Shown piece by piece: positions 1-8,223 of a stretch of DNA of 64,000 nucleotides. How positions within the stretch are numbered: position 1 is the first letter of the stretch; each line of letters starts with the position of its first letter. Source of the DNA: Hydractinia symbiolongicarpus (Eukaryota > Cnidaria > Hydrozoa > Anthoathecata > Hydractiniidae); assembly GCF_029227915.1 (NCBI RefSeq), contig NC_079884.1:3164001-3228000 (forward strand). The letters run 5' to 3'. The notes beneath the pieces are model-generated. The model was not told where the DNA came from. It searched no databases and saw only the letters and a list, made by a program, of their open reading frames with translations. Position numbers and translations under genes: made by a program.

Positions 1-277
1 AATCTTTGAGTTGTAAGGTGGAGATTTTCTATTAAAGTCATGCACCCCTGCCTTGCCGTTCCATTGCCTTGCCAGCACTGACCGTGCCTTTCTTTGCCTA
101 CCCTTCCTATGCCTTTTCTGGTGCCTGCCTACTATGTCCTTGCCTGTGGCTCCCATGCCTTGCCTACCCCTGCCTTCCTGATTCCTCTTCCTATTTCCTT
201 GCCTGCCTTTGCCCTTTCCTTTCCGTGCTTAATGCCTTTGCCTTGGCAACCTCTCCGCAACACTTTCTATATTGATT
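1..277. repeat. Tail of composite-unit spacer (partial at window edge)
   Basis: These 277 bp are the 3' end of a spacer whose complete versions are 2887-5141 and 7751-10005. They comprise a short AT-rich lead and the TGCC-rich tract, and run directly into satellite at ACTGTGGG (278). Short open frames across the tract encode only Pro/Leu/Ala/Cys-rich low-complexity peptides and are not regarded as genes. Confidence 0.9.
45..246. repeat. TGCC-rich degenerate minisatellite, copy 1
   Basis: A strand-asymmetric tract made largely of CCTTGCC, TTGCCTAC and TGCCTTT variants, with about 18 TGCC words in about 200 bp. G occurs on the plus strand mostly inside TGCC, so this strand is pyrimidine-rich. 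Spacing is irregular, so it is a degenerate minisatellite or low-complexity tract rather than a clean array. Confidence 0.8.
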
Positions 278-2886
278 ACTGTGGGACCAATCCTAGCCGT
301 TAGTTCGCGCTGAAGAAATACAGACAGTTTCAAAAACTACATTTCAATGACTTTCTAACGGGTTCAATCCGTTTGAGTTACAACGGTTGCGTCACATATT
401 CGTACCAACATGTATTTAGTGATTTTCTTCCGATATTACTAAGTTGTATTGCTTTTTACAGTGAAACGATTGACTGTGGGAATTAATTGAACTGATTCTG
501 TACTGTGACCTCATAAATGTGATAAATGAGCAATTGGTCTCCAAGTAATTACATTCTTCTTAATTTGACATGATTGCTGGAATTCAGCGATTACATTAGG
601 CTCAGTGGTAGCGCTTTATTTAAAATTTTAGATAAATAAGACTTTTCTTATTGTGGGACCAATCCTGGCCGTTAGCACTCGCTGAATAAATAGGATCTGT
701 TCCAAAGACTACATTTCATTGACTTTCTAGCGGCATAAATCCGTTTGAGTTACAACGGTTGCGTCACATATTCGTACCAACATGTATTTAGCGATAGTAT
801 TCGGATATTACTAGGTTGCATCGCTTCTAACAGTGAAACGAGTGACTGTGGGATTTAATTGAACTGATTCTGGAATGTGACCTTATAAATGTGATAAATG
901 AGCCAATTGGTCACCACTCCATTACATTCTTCCTAATTTGACATGATTGCTGGAATTCAGCGATTACATTAGGCTCTGTGGTAGCGCTTTATTTAAAATT
1001 TTAGATAAATAAGACTTTTCTTACTGTGGGACCAATCCTGACCGGTAGCACTCGCTGAATAAATAGGATCTGTTCCAAAGACAACATTTCATTGACTTTC
1101 TAGCGGCATAAATCCGTTTGAGTCACAACGGTTGCGTCACATATTCGTACCAACATGTATTTAGCGATGGTATTCGGATATTACTAGGTTGCATCACTTT
1201 TAACAGTGAAACGTTTGACTGTGGGACTTAATTGAACTGATTTTGAACTTTGACCTTATAAATGTGATAAATAAACCAGTTTGACTACAAGAACTAACAT
1301 TCTTCTTCATTTGACATGATTGCTGGAACTCAGTGATTACACTGGGCGCCGTGGTAGCGCTTTATTAAAAAATTAAGATAAATAAGTCATTTTTTACTGT
1401 GGGACCCATCCTAGCCGTTAGTTCGCGCTGAAGAAATAGAGACAGGTTCAAAAACTACATTTCATTGATTTTCTAACGGTGTCAATCCGTTTGAGTTACA
1501 ACGGTTGCGTCACTTATTCGTACCAACATGTATTTAGTGATTTTGATCCGATATTACTAAGTTGTAATGCTTTTAACAGTGAAACGATTGACTGTGGGAA
1601 TTAATTGATCTGATTCTGGAATGTGACTTTATAAATGTGATAAATGAGCCAATTGGTCTCCAAGGAATAACATTCTTCTTAATTTGACATGATTGCTGAA
1701 ATTCAGCGATTACATTAGGCTCTGTGGTAGCGCTTTATTTAAAAATTTAGATAAATAAATCATTTTTTACTGTGGGACCAATCCTAGCCGTTTGTTCGCG
1801 CTGAAGAAATACAGACAGTTTCAAAAACTACATTTCAATGACTTTCTAACGGGTTCAATCCGTTTGAATTACAACGGTTGCGTCACATATTCGTACCAAC
1901 ATGTATTTAGTGATTTTCTTCCGATATTACTAAGTTGTATTGCTTTTTACAGTGAAACGATTGACTGTGGGAATTAATTGAACTGATTCTGGACTGTGAC
2001 CTCATAAATGTGATAAATATGCCAATTGGTCTCCAAGCAATTACATTCTTCTTAATCTGACATGATTGCTGGAATTCAGCGATTACATTAGGTTCTGTGG
2101 TAGCGCTTTATTTAAAATTTTAGATAAATAAGACTTTTCTTACTGTGAGCACAATCCTGGCCGTTAGCACTCGCTGAATAAATAGGATCTGTTCCAAAGA
2201 CTACATTTCATTGACTTTCTAGCGGCATAAATCCGTTTGAGTTACAACAGTTGCGTCACATATTCGTATCAACATGTATTTAGCGATAGTATTCAAATAC
2301 TACTAGGTTGCATCGCTTTTAACAGTGAAACGTTTGACTGTGGGACTTAATTGAACTGATTTTGGTCTTTGAACTTATAAATGTGATAAATGAGCCAGTT
2401 TGACTACAAGAACTAACATTCTTCTTAATTTGACATGATTGCTGGAACTCAGCGATTACACTGGGCGCCATGGTAGTGCTTTATTAAAAATTAAGATAAA
2501 TAAGTCATTTTTTACTGTGGGACCAATCCTAGCCGTTACTTCGCGCTTAAGAAGTAGAGACAGGTTCAAAAACTACATTTCATTGATTTTCTAACGGTGT
2601 CAATCCGTTTGAGTTACAACGGTTGCATCACTTATTCGTACCAACATGTATTTAGTGATTTTGTTCCGATATTACTAAGTTTTATTGCTTTTAACAGTGA
2701 AACGATTGACTGTGGGAATTAATTGATCTGATTCTGGAATGTGACCTTATAAATGTAATAAATGAGCCAATTGGTCTCCAAGGAATAACATTCTTCTTAA
2801 TTTGACATGATTGCTGGAATTCAGCGATTACATTAGGCTCTGTGGTAGCGCTTTATTTAAAAATTTAGATAAATAAATCATTTTTT
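278..2886 (+). repeat. Satellite block A: seven 372-373 bp monomers (P Q' Q R P Q R)
   Basis: Seven complete head-to-tail monomers, counted from ACTGTGGG, start at 278, 650, 1023, 1396, 1769, 2142 and 2514. Class markers give the order P, Q', Q, R, P, Q, R. P carries AACGGGTTCAATCC. Q carries GCACTCGCTGAATAAATAGG and AGCGGCATAAATCC. R carries AACGGTGTCAATCC and TTGATCTGATTC. Monomer ends also differ: P and Q' end AGACTTTTCT, Q ends AAGTCATTTTTT and R ends AAATCATTTTTT. The block therefore holds two P-Q-R trimers plus one extra Q-like monomer. It starts and stops at the same monomer phase, between the T6 run and ACTGTGGG. Confidence 0.95.
1487..1504. other. Conserved monomer hairpin word (representative copy)
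   Basis: CCGTT (1487-1491) and AACGG (1500-1504) form a perfect inverted pair around the eight-base loop TGAGTTAC. The word is among the most constant parts of the monomer and is present in P, Q and R monomers throughout, although flanking bases define the classes. It could be a protein-binding palindrome or an RNA hairpin if the satellite is transcribed. It is followed directly by TTGCGTCAC in most copies. Confidence 0.6.
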
Positions 2887-2935
2887 GCGGAGAGAAGCGG
2901 ACTGCGCGCCAGCGCCCGGAGCGTAGCGGAGCCCA
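2887..2935. other. GC-rich, CpG-containing start of spacer, copy 1
   Basis: About 50 bp made of GCGGAG, GCGCGCC, AGCGCCCGG and AGCGTAGCGG words, in strong contrast with the AT-rich satellite on its left. It is adjacent to the promoter-like motifs further in. It might be the start of a small CpG-rich regulatory region or simply the end of a mobile element; the sequence does not decide. Confidence 0.5.
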
Positions 2936-3170
2936 TTTCCTCATTAAATAAGCCAAATATAAGGGACGGAGGAGAGTGTATAGGATTTCCGCACGTATAC
3001 ATCAAAATTTAAATTTTCGTAGGACGTTTTTCGACTGGGTTGCCCCGTAATTTTTCTGGTTATTCTTTCGTAAATTTCAGATTGAGCGAGTATATACGGC
3101 GATGGAGTGCTTTTGTTTATTTAAAGATCTCCTAGCGGGAACTTCCAGTTGAGACTAAGTTAGTTCTAAC

Positions 3171-3208
3171 CACGTGATTCATAAGTCACTTTGACTAATA
3201 TCACGTGA
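3171..3208. promoter_or_regulatory. Pair of CACGTGA E-boxes, copy 1
   Basis: CACGTGA occurs at 3171-3177 and again at 3202-3208, 31 bp apart. The second sits in the full palindrome TCACGTGA (3201-3208) with flanks ATCACGTGAC. CACGTG is the classic binding site of bHLH-leucine-zipper factors (USF, MYC/MAX and MITF/TFE families). Two sites three helical turns apart, about 60 bp before a heat-shock-like motif, look promoter-like. No factor binding or transcription start can be shown from sequence. Confidence 0.45.
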
Positions 3209-3265
3209 CTTTTTCTCGGATAACATAGCGCCTCAAACTCAAACTTTCGTTAATCTAAGCTATAT

Positions 3266-3285
3266 CGAAACTTCTGGAAGGTTAT
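3266..3285. promoter_or_regulatory. Heat-shock-element-like motif, copy 1
   Basis: Four alternating pentamers in register: CGAAA, CTTCT, GGAAG and GTTAT. The first three match nGAAn/nTTCn/nGAAn exactly and the fourth has TTA instead of TTC. Three perfect contiguous inverted pentamers is the minimal site bound by an HSF trimer. About 20 bp downstream, GGGTATGT at 3305-3312 resembles a 5' splice donor (GT at 3307-3308), so a short non-coding first exon is conceivable, but no matching acceptor or product was found. Confidence 0.45.
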
Positions 3286-3359
3286 TTTCAAGAAAACGAA
3301 GAAAGGGTATGTTTAGCTCGCTAGTATATCACTATTTTTTACATGTAATGAACCCATTC

Positions 3360-3990
3360 TTATTCTCACTCACACCTAAAGCTAGCTAGCTTAAAACTAC
3401 AGATTTAGATAGAATAATAATAGAACTTAGATAGCATATAGCTAGCTAGATAGTATAAAAAAGAGCAAACAGTACCTATGGTTAGCACAAAACTAGCTAC
3501 AAGGCTAGCATAAAATTAACTACTTAGTTGGGGTAAAACTATTAATGTATCTAGCATAAAATTAGCTATTTTAGCTGGCATTAAATCAGCAAAATAGCTT
3601 GCTAATAGAAATATTCTTTCAGACAGATTTTCTAGCTATAGCTAGCTAGCTTTACATATACTACACAGTGAGTGAGATAATTCTACACTGTAGCGTAGGA
3701 ATGCCCCATCACATAGCTGGTTCTAGCTACAATCGTCCATACAAGTTGTTGTCTTTGGCAATTTTATACCAAAGATCAAGAACCAAAAAGTTTAGCAAAG
3801 TCAGCAAAAGAACATAGCTAGCTAGATATTTTGCAGATAGTGTGTTATGTTCTCACTCATGATCAATGTTTATATAAAGGTATGTCACATGTAATTGTTT
3901 ACGTTGCTTAGCCATTAAAGGGCAGTTTTTAACATTGAGGGGAAATGGGAGAGCCATCTTTTCGTGGACGATTGTAGCTAGCTATATATA
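3360..3990. repeat. TAGC/GCTAGC-rich region, copy 1
   Basis: An AT-rich stretch with many short TAGC words and several longer GCTAGCTAGC runs (for example 3381-3390, 3441-3450 and 3641-3650). The words are dispersed rather than in strict tandem. Similar words occur inside the insertion at 45647-45832, suggesting a genome-wide sequence habit of this organism. The MITE candidate lies at its right end. No gene was recognised. Confidence 0.6.
3726..3978. mobile_element. MITE candidate with 14-bp terminal inverted repeats and TA flanks, copy 1
   Basis: GCTACAATCGTCCA at 3726-3739 is perfectly inverted at 3965-3978, and both ends are flanked by TA (3724-3725 and 3979-3980). That gives a 253-bp non-coding element with a TA target duplication, the pattern of Tc1/mariner-type MITEs. 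The perfect inversion extends to 17 bp (3723-3739 against 3965-3981) because the flanks are part of a CTAG palindrome, so a 4-bp CTAG duplication is an alternative reading. The interior carries no coding capacity. Other genomic copies would be needed to prove mobility. Confidence 0.55.
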
Positions 3991-4533
3991 TTGTACACAC
4001 ATCTGGAAATAAACTTTTTTAACCCTGCCGGTGAGCATACATCATGCGGCTCAAGTTACAGAAACGAAAATTATTTCAATATATTACTGAGGCTTTTTAA
4101 ATTCTGAAAAGCGGTTCTCGTGCAATCGTCAACATGTTTTGAAAATCTTCAAATATATTCATTATATATATATTTCTTATTTAATTTCCTTATATGTATA
4201 TATACAAATAATGTCTTGATATATAATTTCTTTTTCTGTAACTTGACCTGAACTTTACACCAATGCTGGATATCATGTTTAAGTCCAGCTCTAGCTAGGT
4301 ACCAAGCTAGCCTAATTTATTGCTATACTTTTGAAGTTTCTGTTCAGTTTGGAATAAGAGCTTTTTATTCTAATGTCATGAAAACTTGTACTAAGGCGCA
4401 GTTTACAATTTATATTAATTGGTCCACCAAGCGTTTAACACAGTTACTTGACCAGCATTTCTCAAAAGGTTAATTAACTAGGCTGTGTGCTGTAAATTCC
4501 TAAGTGTATATAATATTCACCTGTAAAGTTTCG

Positions 4534-4550
4534 TATATATATATATATTT
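4534..4550. repeat. (AT)n microsatellite just upstream of tRNA-like unit, copy 1
   Basis: An uninterrupted run of TA dinucleotides ending two bases before the tRNA-like sequence, with the same number of repeats in the other spacer copy (9398-9414). TA-rich DNA just upstream of a tRNA-type gene can act as a TATA-like element for Pol III, but simple repeats are also common landing sites for SINEs. Confidence 0.7.
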
Positions 4551-4552
4551 AT

Positions 4553-4621
4553 GCCCTGCTGGTCTAATGGCTATGACACTCATGCAAATGAGAGATTCAG
4601 GTTCAAATCCTGGACAGGGCT
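4553..4621 (+). tRNA. tRNA-like Pol III unit with a shortened anticodon loop, copy 1
   Basis: The 69-nt sequence fits the cloverleaf except at the anticodon. Acceptor GCCCTGC (4553-4559) pairs with ACAGGGC (4614-4620), six of seven pairs. The D-arm uses GTCT (4562-4565) and TGAC (4574-4577), three pairs, around an eight-base loop. The T-arm TCAGG/CCTGG closes a normal seven-base TTCAAAT loop. The anticodon stem CTCAT (4579-4583)/ATGAG (4588-4592) is perfect but closes only the tetraloop GCAA, so three loop bases are missing and no anticodon can be assigned. Both internal promoter boxes match consensus: A box TGGTCTAATGG (4560-4570) and B box GGTTCAAATCC (4600-4610). A T4 run at 4660-4663 could terminate Pol III. 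It may be a tRNA pseudogene, a tRNA-derived SINE head, or a non-decoding tRNA-like RNA. Its D-arm resembles that of eukaryotic tRNA-Glu. Confidence 0.65.
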
Positions 4622-4659
4622 AGGAAAAACATAATTATCTTGCACCTACAACAACCAGG

Positions 4660-4663
4660 TTTT
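4660..4663 (+). terminator. Possible Pol III terminator, copy 1
   Basis: First run of four T downstream of the tRNA-like unit, 39 nt past its 3' end. T4 is the minimal terminator for animal RNA polymerase III. A transcript ending here would be about 110 nt, tRNA-like at its 5' end with an unstructured tail. Confidence 0.35.
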
Positions 4664-4908
4664 CATATAATAGGTAATCTTTAAGTAAGACTTCTTTGAT
4701 TATTTCTATATCTTGACTTTTTAATGTTGTTGTCATTGGAACCAAGTTAATCTCAGATTTATCAAAAAATGATATGTCGTTATGACCGATTGTTTAAATA
4801 CTTGTAATGGCTATGATTCACTGTATATTGACCTGAGATAAATTTGATAATATTGAGTATACGCAATCTTTGAGTTGTAAGGTGGAGATTTTCTATTAAA
4901 GTCATGCA
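4664..4908. other. AT-rich spacer with no recognised gene, copy 1
   Basis: About 245 bp of AT-rich DNA between the tRNA-like unit and the TGCC tract. The only noticed structure is TAATGGCTATGA at 4805-4816, a 12-bp repeat of the D-arm of the tRNA-like unit (4565-4576) with no B box after it; it may be a fragment or chance. A 69-codon minus-strand frame (4811-5020) runs through the low-complexity tract and is not considered real. The same stretch recurs at 9528-9772. Confidence 0.6.
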
Positions 4909-5110
4909 CCCCTGCCTTGCCGTTCCATTGCCTTGCCAGCACTGACCGTGCCTTTCTTTGCCTACCCTTCCTATGCCTTTTCTGGTGCCTGCCTACTATG
5001 TCCTTGCCTGTGGCTCCCATGCCTTGCCTACCCCTGCCTTCCTGATTCCTCTTCCTATTTCCTTGCCTGCCTTTGCCCTTTCCTTTCCGTGCTTAATGCC
5101 TTTGCCTTGG
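4909..5110. repeat. TGCC-rich degenerate minisatellite, copy 2
   Basis: Same tract as 45-246 at +4,864, apparently unchanged. A degenerate simple repeat that stays the same between copies argues that the whole composite unit was copied recently, since such tracts normally diverge quickly. Confidence 0.8.
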
Positions 5111-5141
5111 CAACCTCTCCGCAACACTTTCTATATTGATT

Positions 5142-7750
5142 ACTGTGGGACCAATCCTAGCCGTTAGTTCGCGCTGAAGAAATACAGACAGTTTCAAAAA
5201 CTACATTTCAATGACTTTCTAACGGGTTCAATCCGTTTGAGTTACAACGGTTGCGTCACATATTCGTACCAACATGTATTTAGTGATTTTCTTCCGATAT
5301 TACTAAGTTGTATTGCTTTTTACAGTGAAACGATTGACTGTGGGAATTAATTGAACTGATTCTGTACTGTGACCTCATAAATGTGATAAATGAGCAATTG
5401 GTCTCCAAGTAATTACATTCTTCTTAATTTGACATGATTGCTGGAATTCAGCGATTACATTAGGCTCAGTGGTAGCGCTTTATTTAAAATTTTAGATAAA
5501 TAAGACTTTTCTCATTGTGGGACCAATCCTGGCCGTTAGCACTCGCTGAATAAATAGGATCTGTTCCAAAGACTACATTTCATTGACTTTCTAGCGGCAT
5601 AAATCCGTTTGAGTTACAACGGTTGCGTCACATATTCGTACCAACATGTATTTAGCGATAGTATTCGGATATTACTAGGTTGCATCGCTTCTAACAGTGA
5701 AACGAGTGACTGTGGGATTTAATTGAACTGATTCTGGAATGTGACCTTATAAATGTGATAAATGAGCCAATTGGTCACCACGCCATTACATTCTTCCTAA
5801 TTTGACATGATTGCTGGAATTCAGCGATTACATTAGGCTCTGTGGTAGCGCTTTATTTAAAATTTTAGATAAATAAGACTTTTCTTACTGTGGGACCAAT
5901 CCTGACCGTTAGCACTCGCTGAATAAATAGGATCTGTTCCAAAGACAACATTTCATTGACTTTCTAGCGGCATAAATCCGTTTGAGTTACAACGGTTGCG
6001 TCACATATTCGTACCAACATGTATTTAGCGATGGTATTCGGATATTACTAGGTTGCATCACTTTTAACAGTGAAACGTTTGACTGTGGGACTTAATTGAA
6101 CTGATTTTGAACTTTGACCTTATAAATGTGATAAATGAACCAGTTTGACTACAAGAACTAACATTCTTCTTCATTTGACATGATTGCTGGAACTCAGTGA
6201 TTACACTGGGCGCCGTGGTAGCGCTTTATTAAAAAATTAAGATAAATAAGTCATTTTTTACTGTGGGACCCATCCTAGCCGTTAGTTCGCGCTGAAGAAA
6301 TAGAGACAGGTTCAAAAACTACATTTCATTGATTTTCTAACGGTGTCAATCCGTTTGAGTTACAACGGTTGCGTCACTTATTCGTACCAACATGTATTTA
6401 GGGATTTTGATCCGATATTACTAAGTTGTATTGCTTTTAACAGTGAAACGATTGACTGTGGGAATTAATTGATCTGATTCTGGAATGTGACTTTATAAAT
6501 GTGATAAATGAGCCAATTGGTCTCCAAGGAATAACATTCTTCTTAATTTGACATGATTGCTGAAATTCAGCGATTACATTAGGCTCTGTGGTAGCGCTTT
6601 ATTTAAAAATTTAGATAAATAAATCATTTTTTACTGTGGGACCAATCCTAGCCGTTTGTTCGCGCTGAAGAAATACAGACAGTTTCAAAAACTACATTTC
6701 AATGACTTTCTAACGGGTTCAATCCGTTTGAATTACAACGGTTGCGTCACATATTCGTACCAACATGTATTTAGTGATTTTCTTCCGATATTACTAAGTT
6801 GTATTGCTTTTTACAGTGAAACGATTGACTGTGGGAATTAATTGAACTGATTCTGGACTGTGACCTCATAAATGTGATAAATATGCCAATTGGTCTCCAA
6901 GCAATTACATTCTTCTTAATTTGACATGATTGCTGGAATTCAGCGATTACATTAGGTTCTGTGGTAGCGCTTTATTTAAAATTTTAGATAAATAAGACTT
7001 TTCTTACTGTGAGCACAATCCTGGCCGTTAGCACTCGCTGAATAAATAGGATCTGTTCCAAAGACTACATTTCATTGACTTTCTAGCGGCATAAATCCGT
7101 TTGAGTTACAACGGTTGCGTCACATATTCGTATCAACATGTATTTAGCGATAGTATTCAAATACTACTAGGTTGCATCGCTTTTAACAGTGAAACGTTTG
7201 ACTGTGGGACTTAATTGAACTGATTTTGGTCTTTGAACTTATAAATGTGATAAATGAGCCAGTTTGACTACAAGAACTAACATTCTTCTTAATTTGACAT
7301 GATTGCTGGAACTCAGCGATTACACTGGGCGCCATGGTAGTGCTTTATTAAAAATTAAGATAAATAAGTCATTTTTTACTGTGGGACCAATCCTAGCCGT
7401 TACTTCGCGCTTAAGAAGTAGAGACAGGTTCAAAAACTACATTTCATTGATTTTCTAACGGTGTCAATCCGTTTGAGTTACAACGGTTGCATCACTTATT
7501 CGTACCAACATGTATTTAGTGATTTTGTTCCGATATTACTAAGTTGTATTGCTTTTAACAGTGAAACGATTGACTGTGGGAATTAATTGATCTGATTCTG
7601 GAATGTGACCTTATAAATGTAATAAATGAGCCAATTGGTCTCCAAGGAATAACATTCTTCTTAATTTGACATGATTGCTGGAATTCAGCGATTACATTAG
7701 GCTCTGTGGTAGCGCTTTATTTAAAAATTTAGATAAATAAATCATTTTTT
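5142..7750 (+). repeat. Satellite block B: seven monomers (P Q' Q R P Q R)
   Basis: Copy of block A at +4,864 with the same class order and the same boundaries (ACTGTGGG at the start, T6 at the end). Differences from block A are isolated substitutions. The short frames seen in P monomers of both blocks (61 codons, at 1792 and 6656) arise from the satellite sequence itself and recur as the array recurs, so they are not genes. Confidence 0.95.
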
Positions 7751-7799
7751 GCGGAGAGAAGCGGAGTGCGCGCCAGCGCCCGGAGCCTAGCGGAGCCCA
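7751..7799. other. GC-rich, CpG-containing start of spacer, copy 2
   Basis: Equivalent of 2887-2935, with two substitutions (7766 and 7787). One of them changes a CpG-containing word, GCGTAGCGG to GCCTAGCGG. Confidence 0.5.
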
Positions 7800-8034
7800 T
7801 TTCCTCATTAAATAAGCCAAATATAAGGGACGGAGGAGAGTGTATAGGATTTCCGCACGTATACATCAAAATTTAAATTTTCGTAGGACGTTTTTCGACT
7901 GGGTTGCCCCGTAATTTTTCTGGTTATTCTTTCGTAAATTTCAGATTGAGCGAGTATATACGGCGATGGAGTGCTTTTGTTTATTTAAAGATCTCCTAGC
8001 GGGAACTTCCAGTTGAGACTAAGTTAGTTCTAAC

Positions 8035-8072
8035 CACGTGATTCATAAGTCACTTTGACTAATATCACGTGA
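8035..8072. promoter_or_regulatory. Pair of CACGTGA E-boxes, copy 2
   Basis: Same two sites at +4,864, both intact, with the palindromic second site at 8065-8072. Confidence 0.45.
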
Positions 8073-8129
8073 CTTTTTCTCGGATAACATAGCGCCTCAA
8101 ACTCAAACTTTCGTTAATCTAAGCTATAT

Positions 8130-8149
8130 CGAAACTTCTGGAAGGTTAT
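8130..8149. promoter_or_regulatory. Heat-shock-element-like motif, copy 2
   Basis: Copy of 3266-3285 with the same four pentamers, three of them perfect. The same donor-like GGGTATGT follows at 8169-8176. Confidence 0.45.
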
Positions 8150-8223
8150 TTTCAAGAAAACGAAGAAAGGGTATGTTTAGCTCGCTAGTATATCACTATT
8201 TTTTACATGTAATGAACCCATTC

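Larger units (their letters stand above)
1..4864. repeat. Composite tandem unit, copy 1 (4,864 bp)
   Basis: This is the first copy of a large tandem unit: position 1 corresponds to 4865 and again to 9729. In window order it holds a spacer tail (1-277), seven satellite monomers (278-2886) and most of a unique spacer (2887-4864). Copies 1 and 2 are almost base-identical over their whole length; differences I noticed include C2902 versus G7766 and G2923 versus C7787. Such identity in non-coding DNA implies very recent duplication or active homogenisation. The start at position 1 is only the window edge, so the true repeat phase is arbitrary and more copies may lie upstream. Confidence 0.95.
2887..5141. 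repeat. Unique spacer of composite unit, complete copy 1 (2,255 bp)
   Basis: Non-satellite DNA between two seven-monomer blocks. In order: a GC-rich start (2887-2935); a promoter-like stretch with two E-boxes and a heat-shock-like motif (about 3160-3310); a TAGC-rich region with a MITE candidate (about 3360-3990); AT-rich DNA with ATATAT tracts (about 4140-4210 and 4534-4550); a tRNA-like Pol III unit (4553-4621); AT-rich DNA with nothing recognised (4664-4908); and the TGCC tract (4909-5110). A weak nested hairpin (GCAT/ATGC inside GCC/GGC) lies at 4027-4050. No open frame of plausible coding quality was found. The 10-bp words TTGCGGAGAG (2885-2894) and CTCTCCGCAA (5115-5124) are inverted near the two ends. 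Confidence 0.9.

Noticed and set aside
69-303. Two overlapping plus-strand frames of 68-69 codons at 69-303, repeated at 4933 and 9797, plus a minus-strand frame at 4811-5020 and 9675-9884
   Set aside because: They read through the degenerate TGCC tract in several frames, give low-complexity Pro/Leu/Ala/Cys or Arg/Lys-rich peptides, and recur only because the unit is duplicated.
1509-1530. CENP-B box in the monomer, at ATTCGTACCAACATGTA
   Set aside because: It matches TTCG and the following A in the right register but lacks the essential CGGG half, so it does not meet the known box consensus.
1792-1977. 61-codon frame in P monomers (also at 6656-6841)
   Set aside because: It lies wholly in satellite, does not stay open in most other P monomers, and has no recognisable domain.
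3305-3312. First exon and intron starting at the GGGTATGT donor-like site
   Set aside because: One donor-like word without a matched acceptor, coding frame or transcript evidence is not enough to call a gene.
4579-4592. Assigning a Cys (GCA) or other anticodon to the tRNA-like unit
   Set aside because: The perfectly paired CTCAT/ATGAG stem leaves only four loop bases. Forcing a seven-base loop breaks the stem, so any anticodon would be a guess.
4805-4816. Second tRNA-like gene suggested by a 12-bp D-arm match
   Set aside because: No B box, T-arm or acceptor pairing follows; probably chance or a small fragment.
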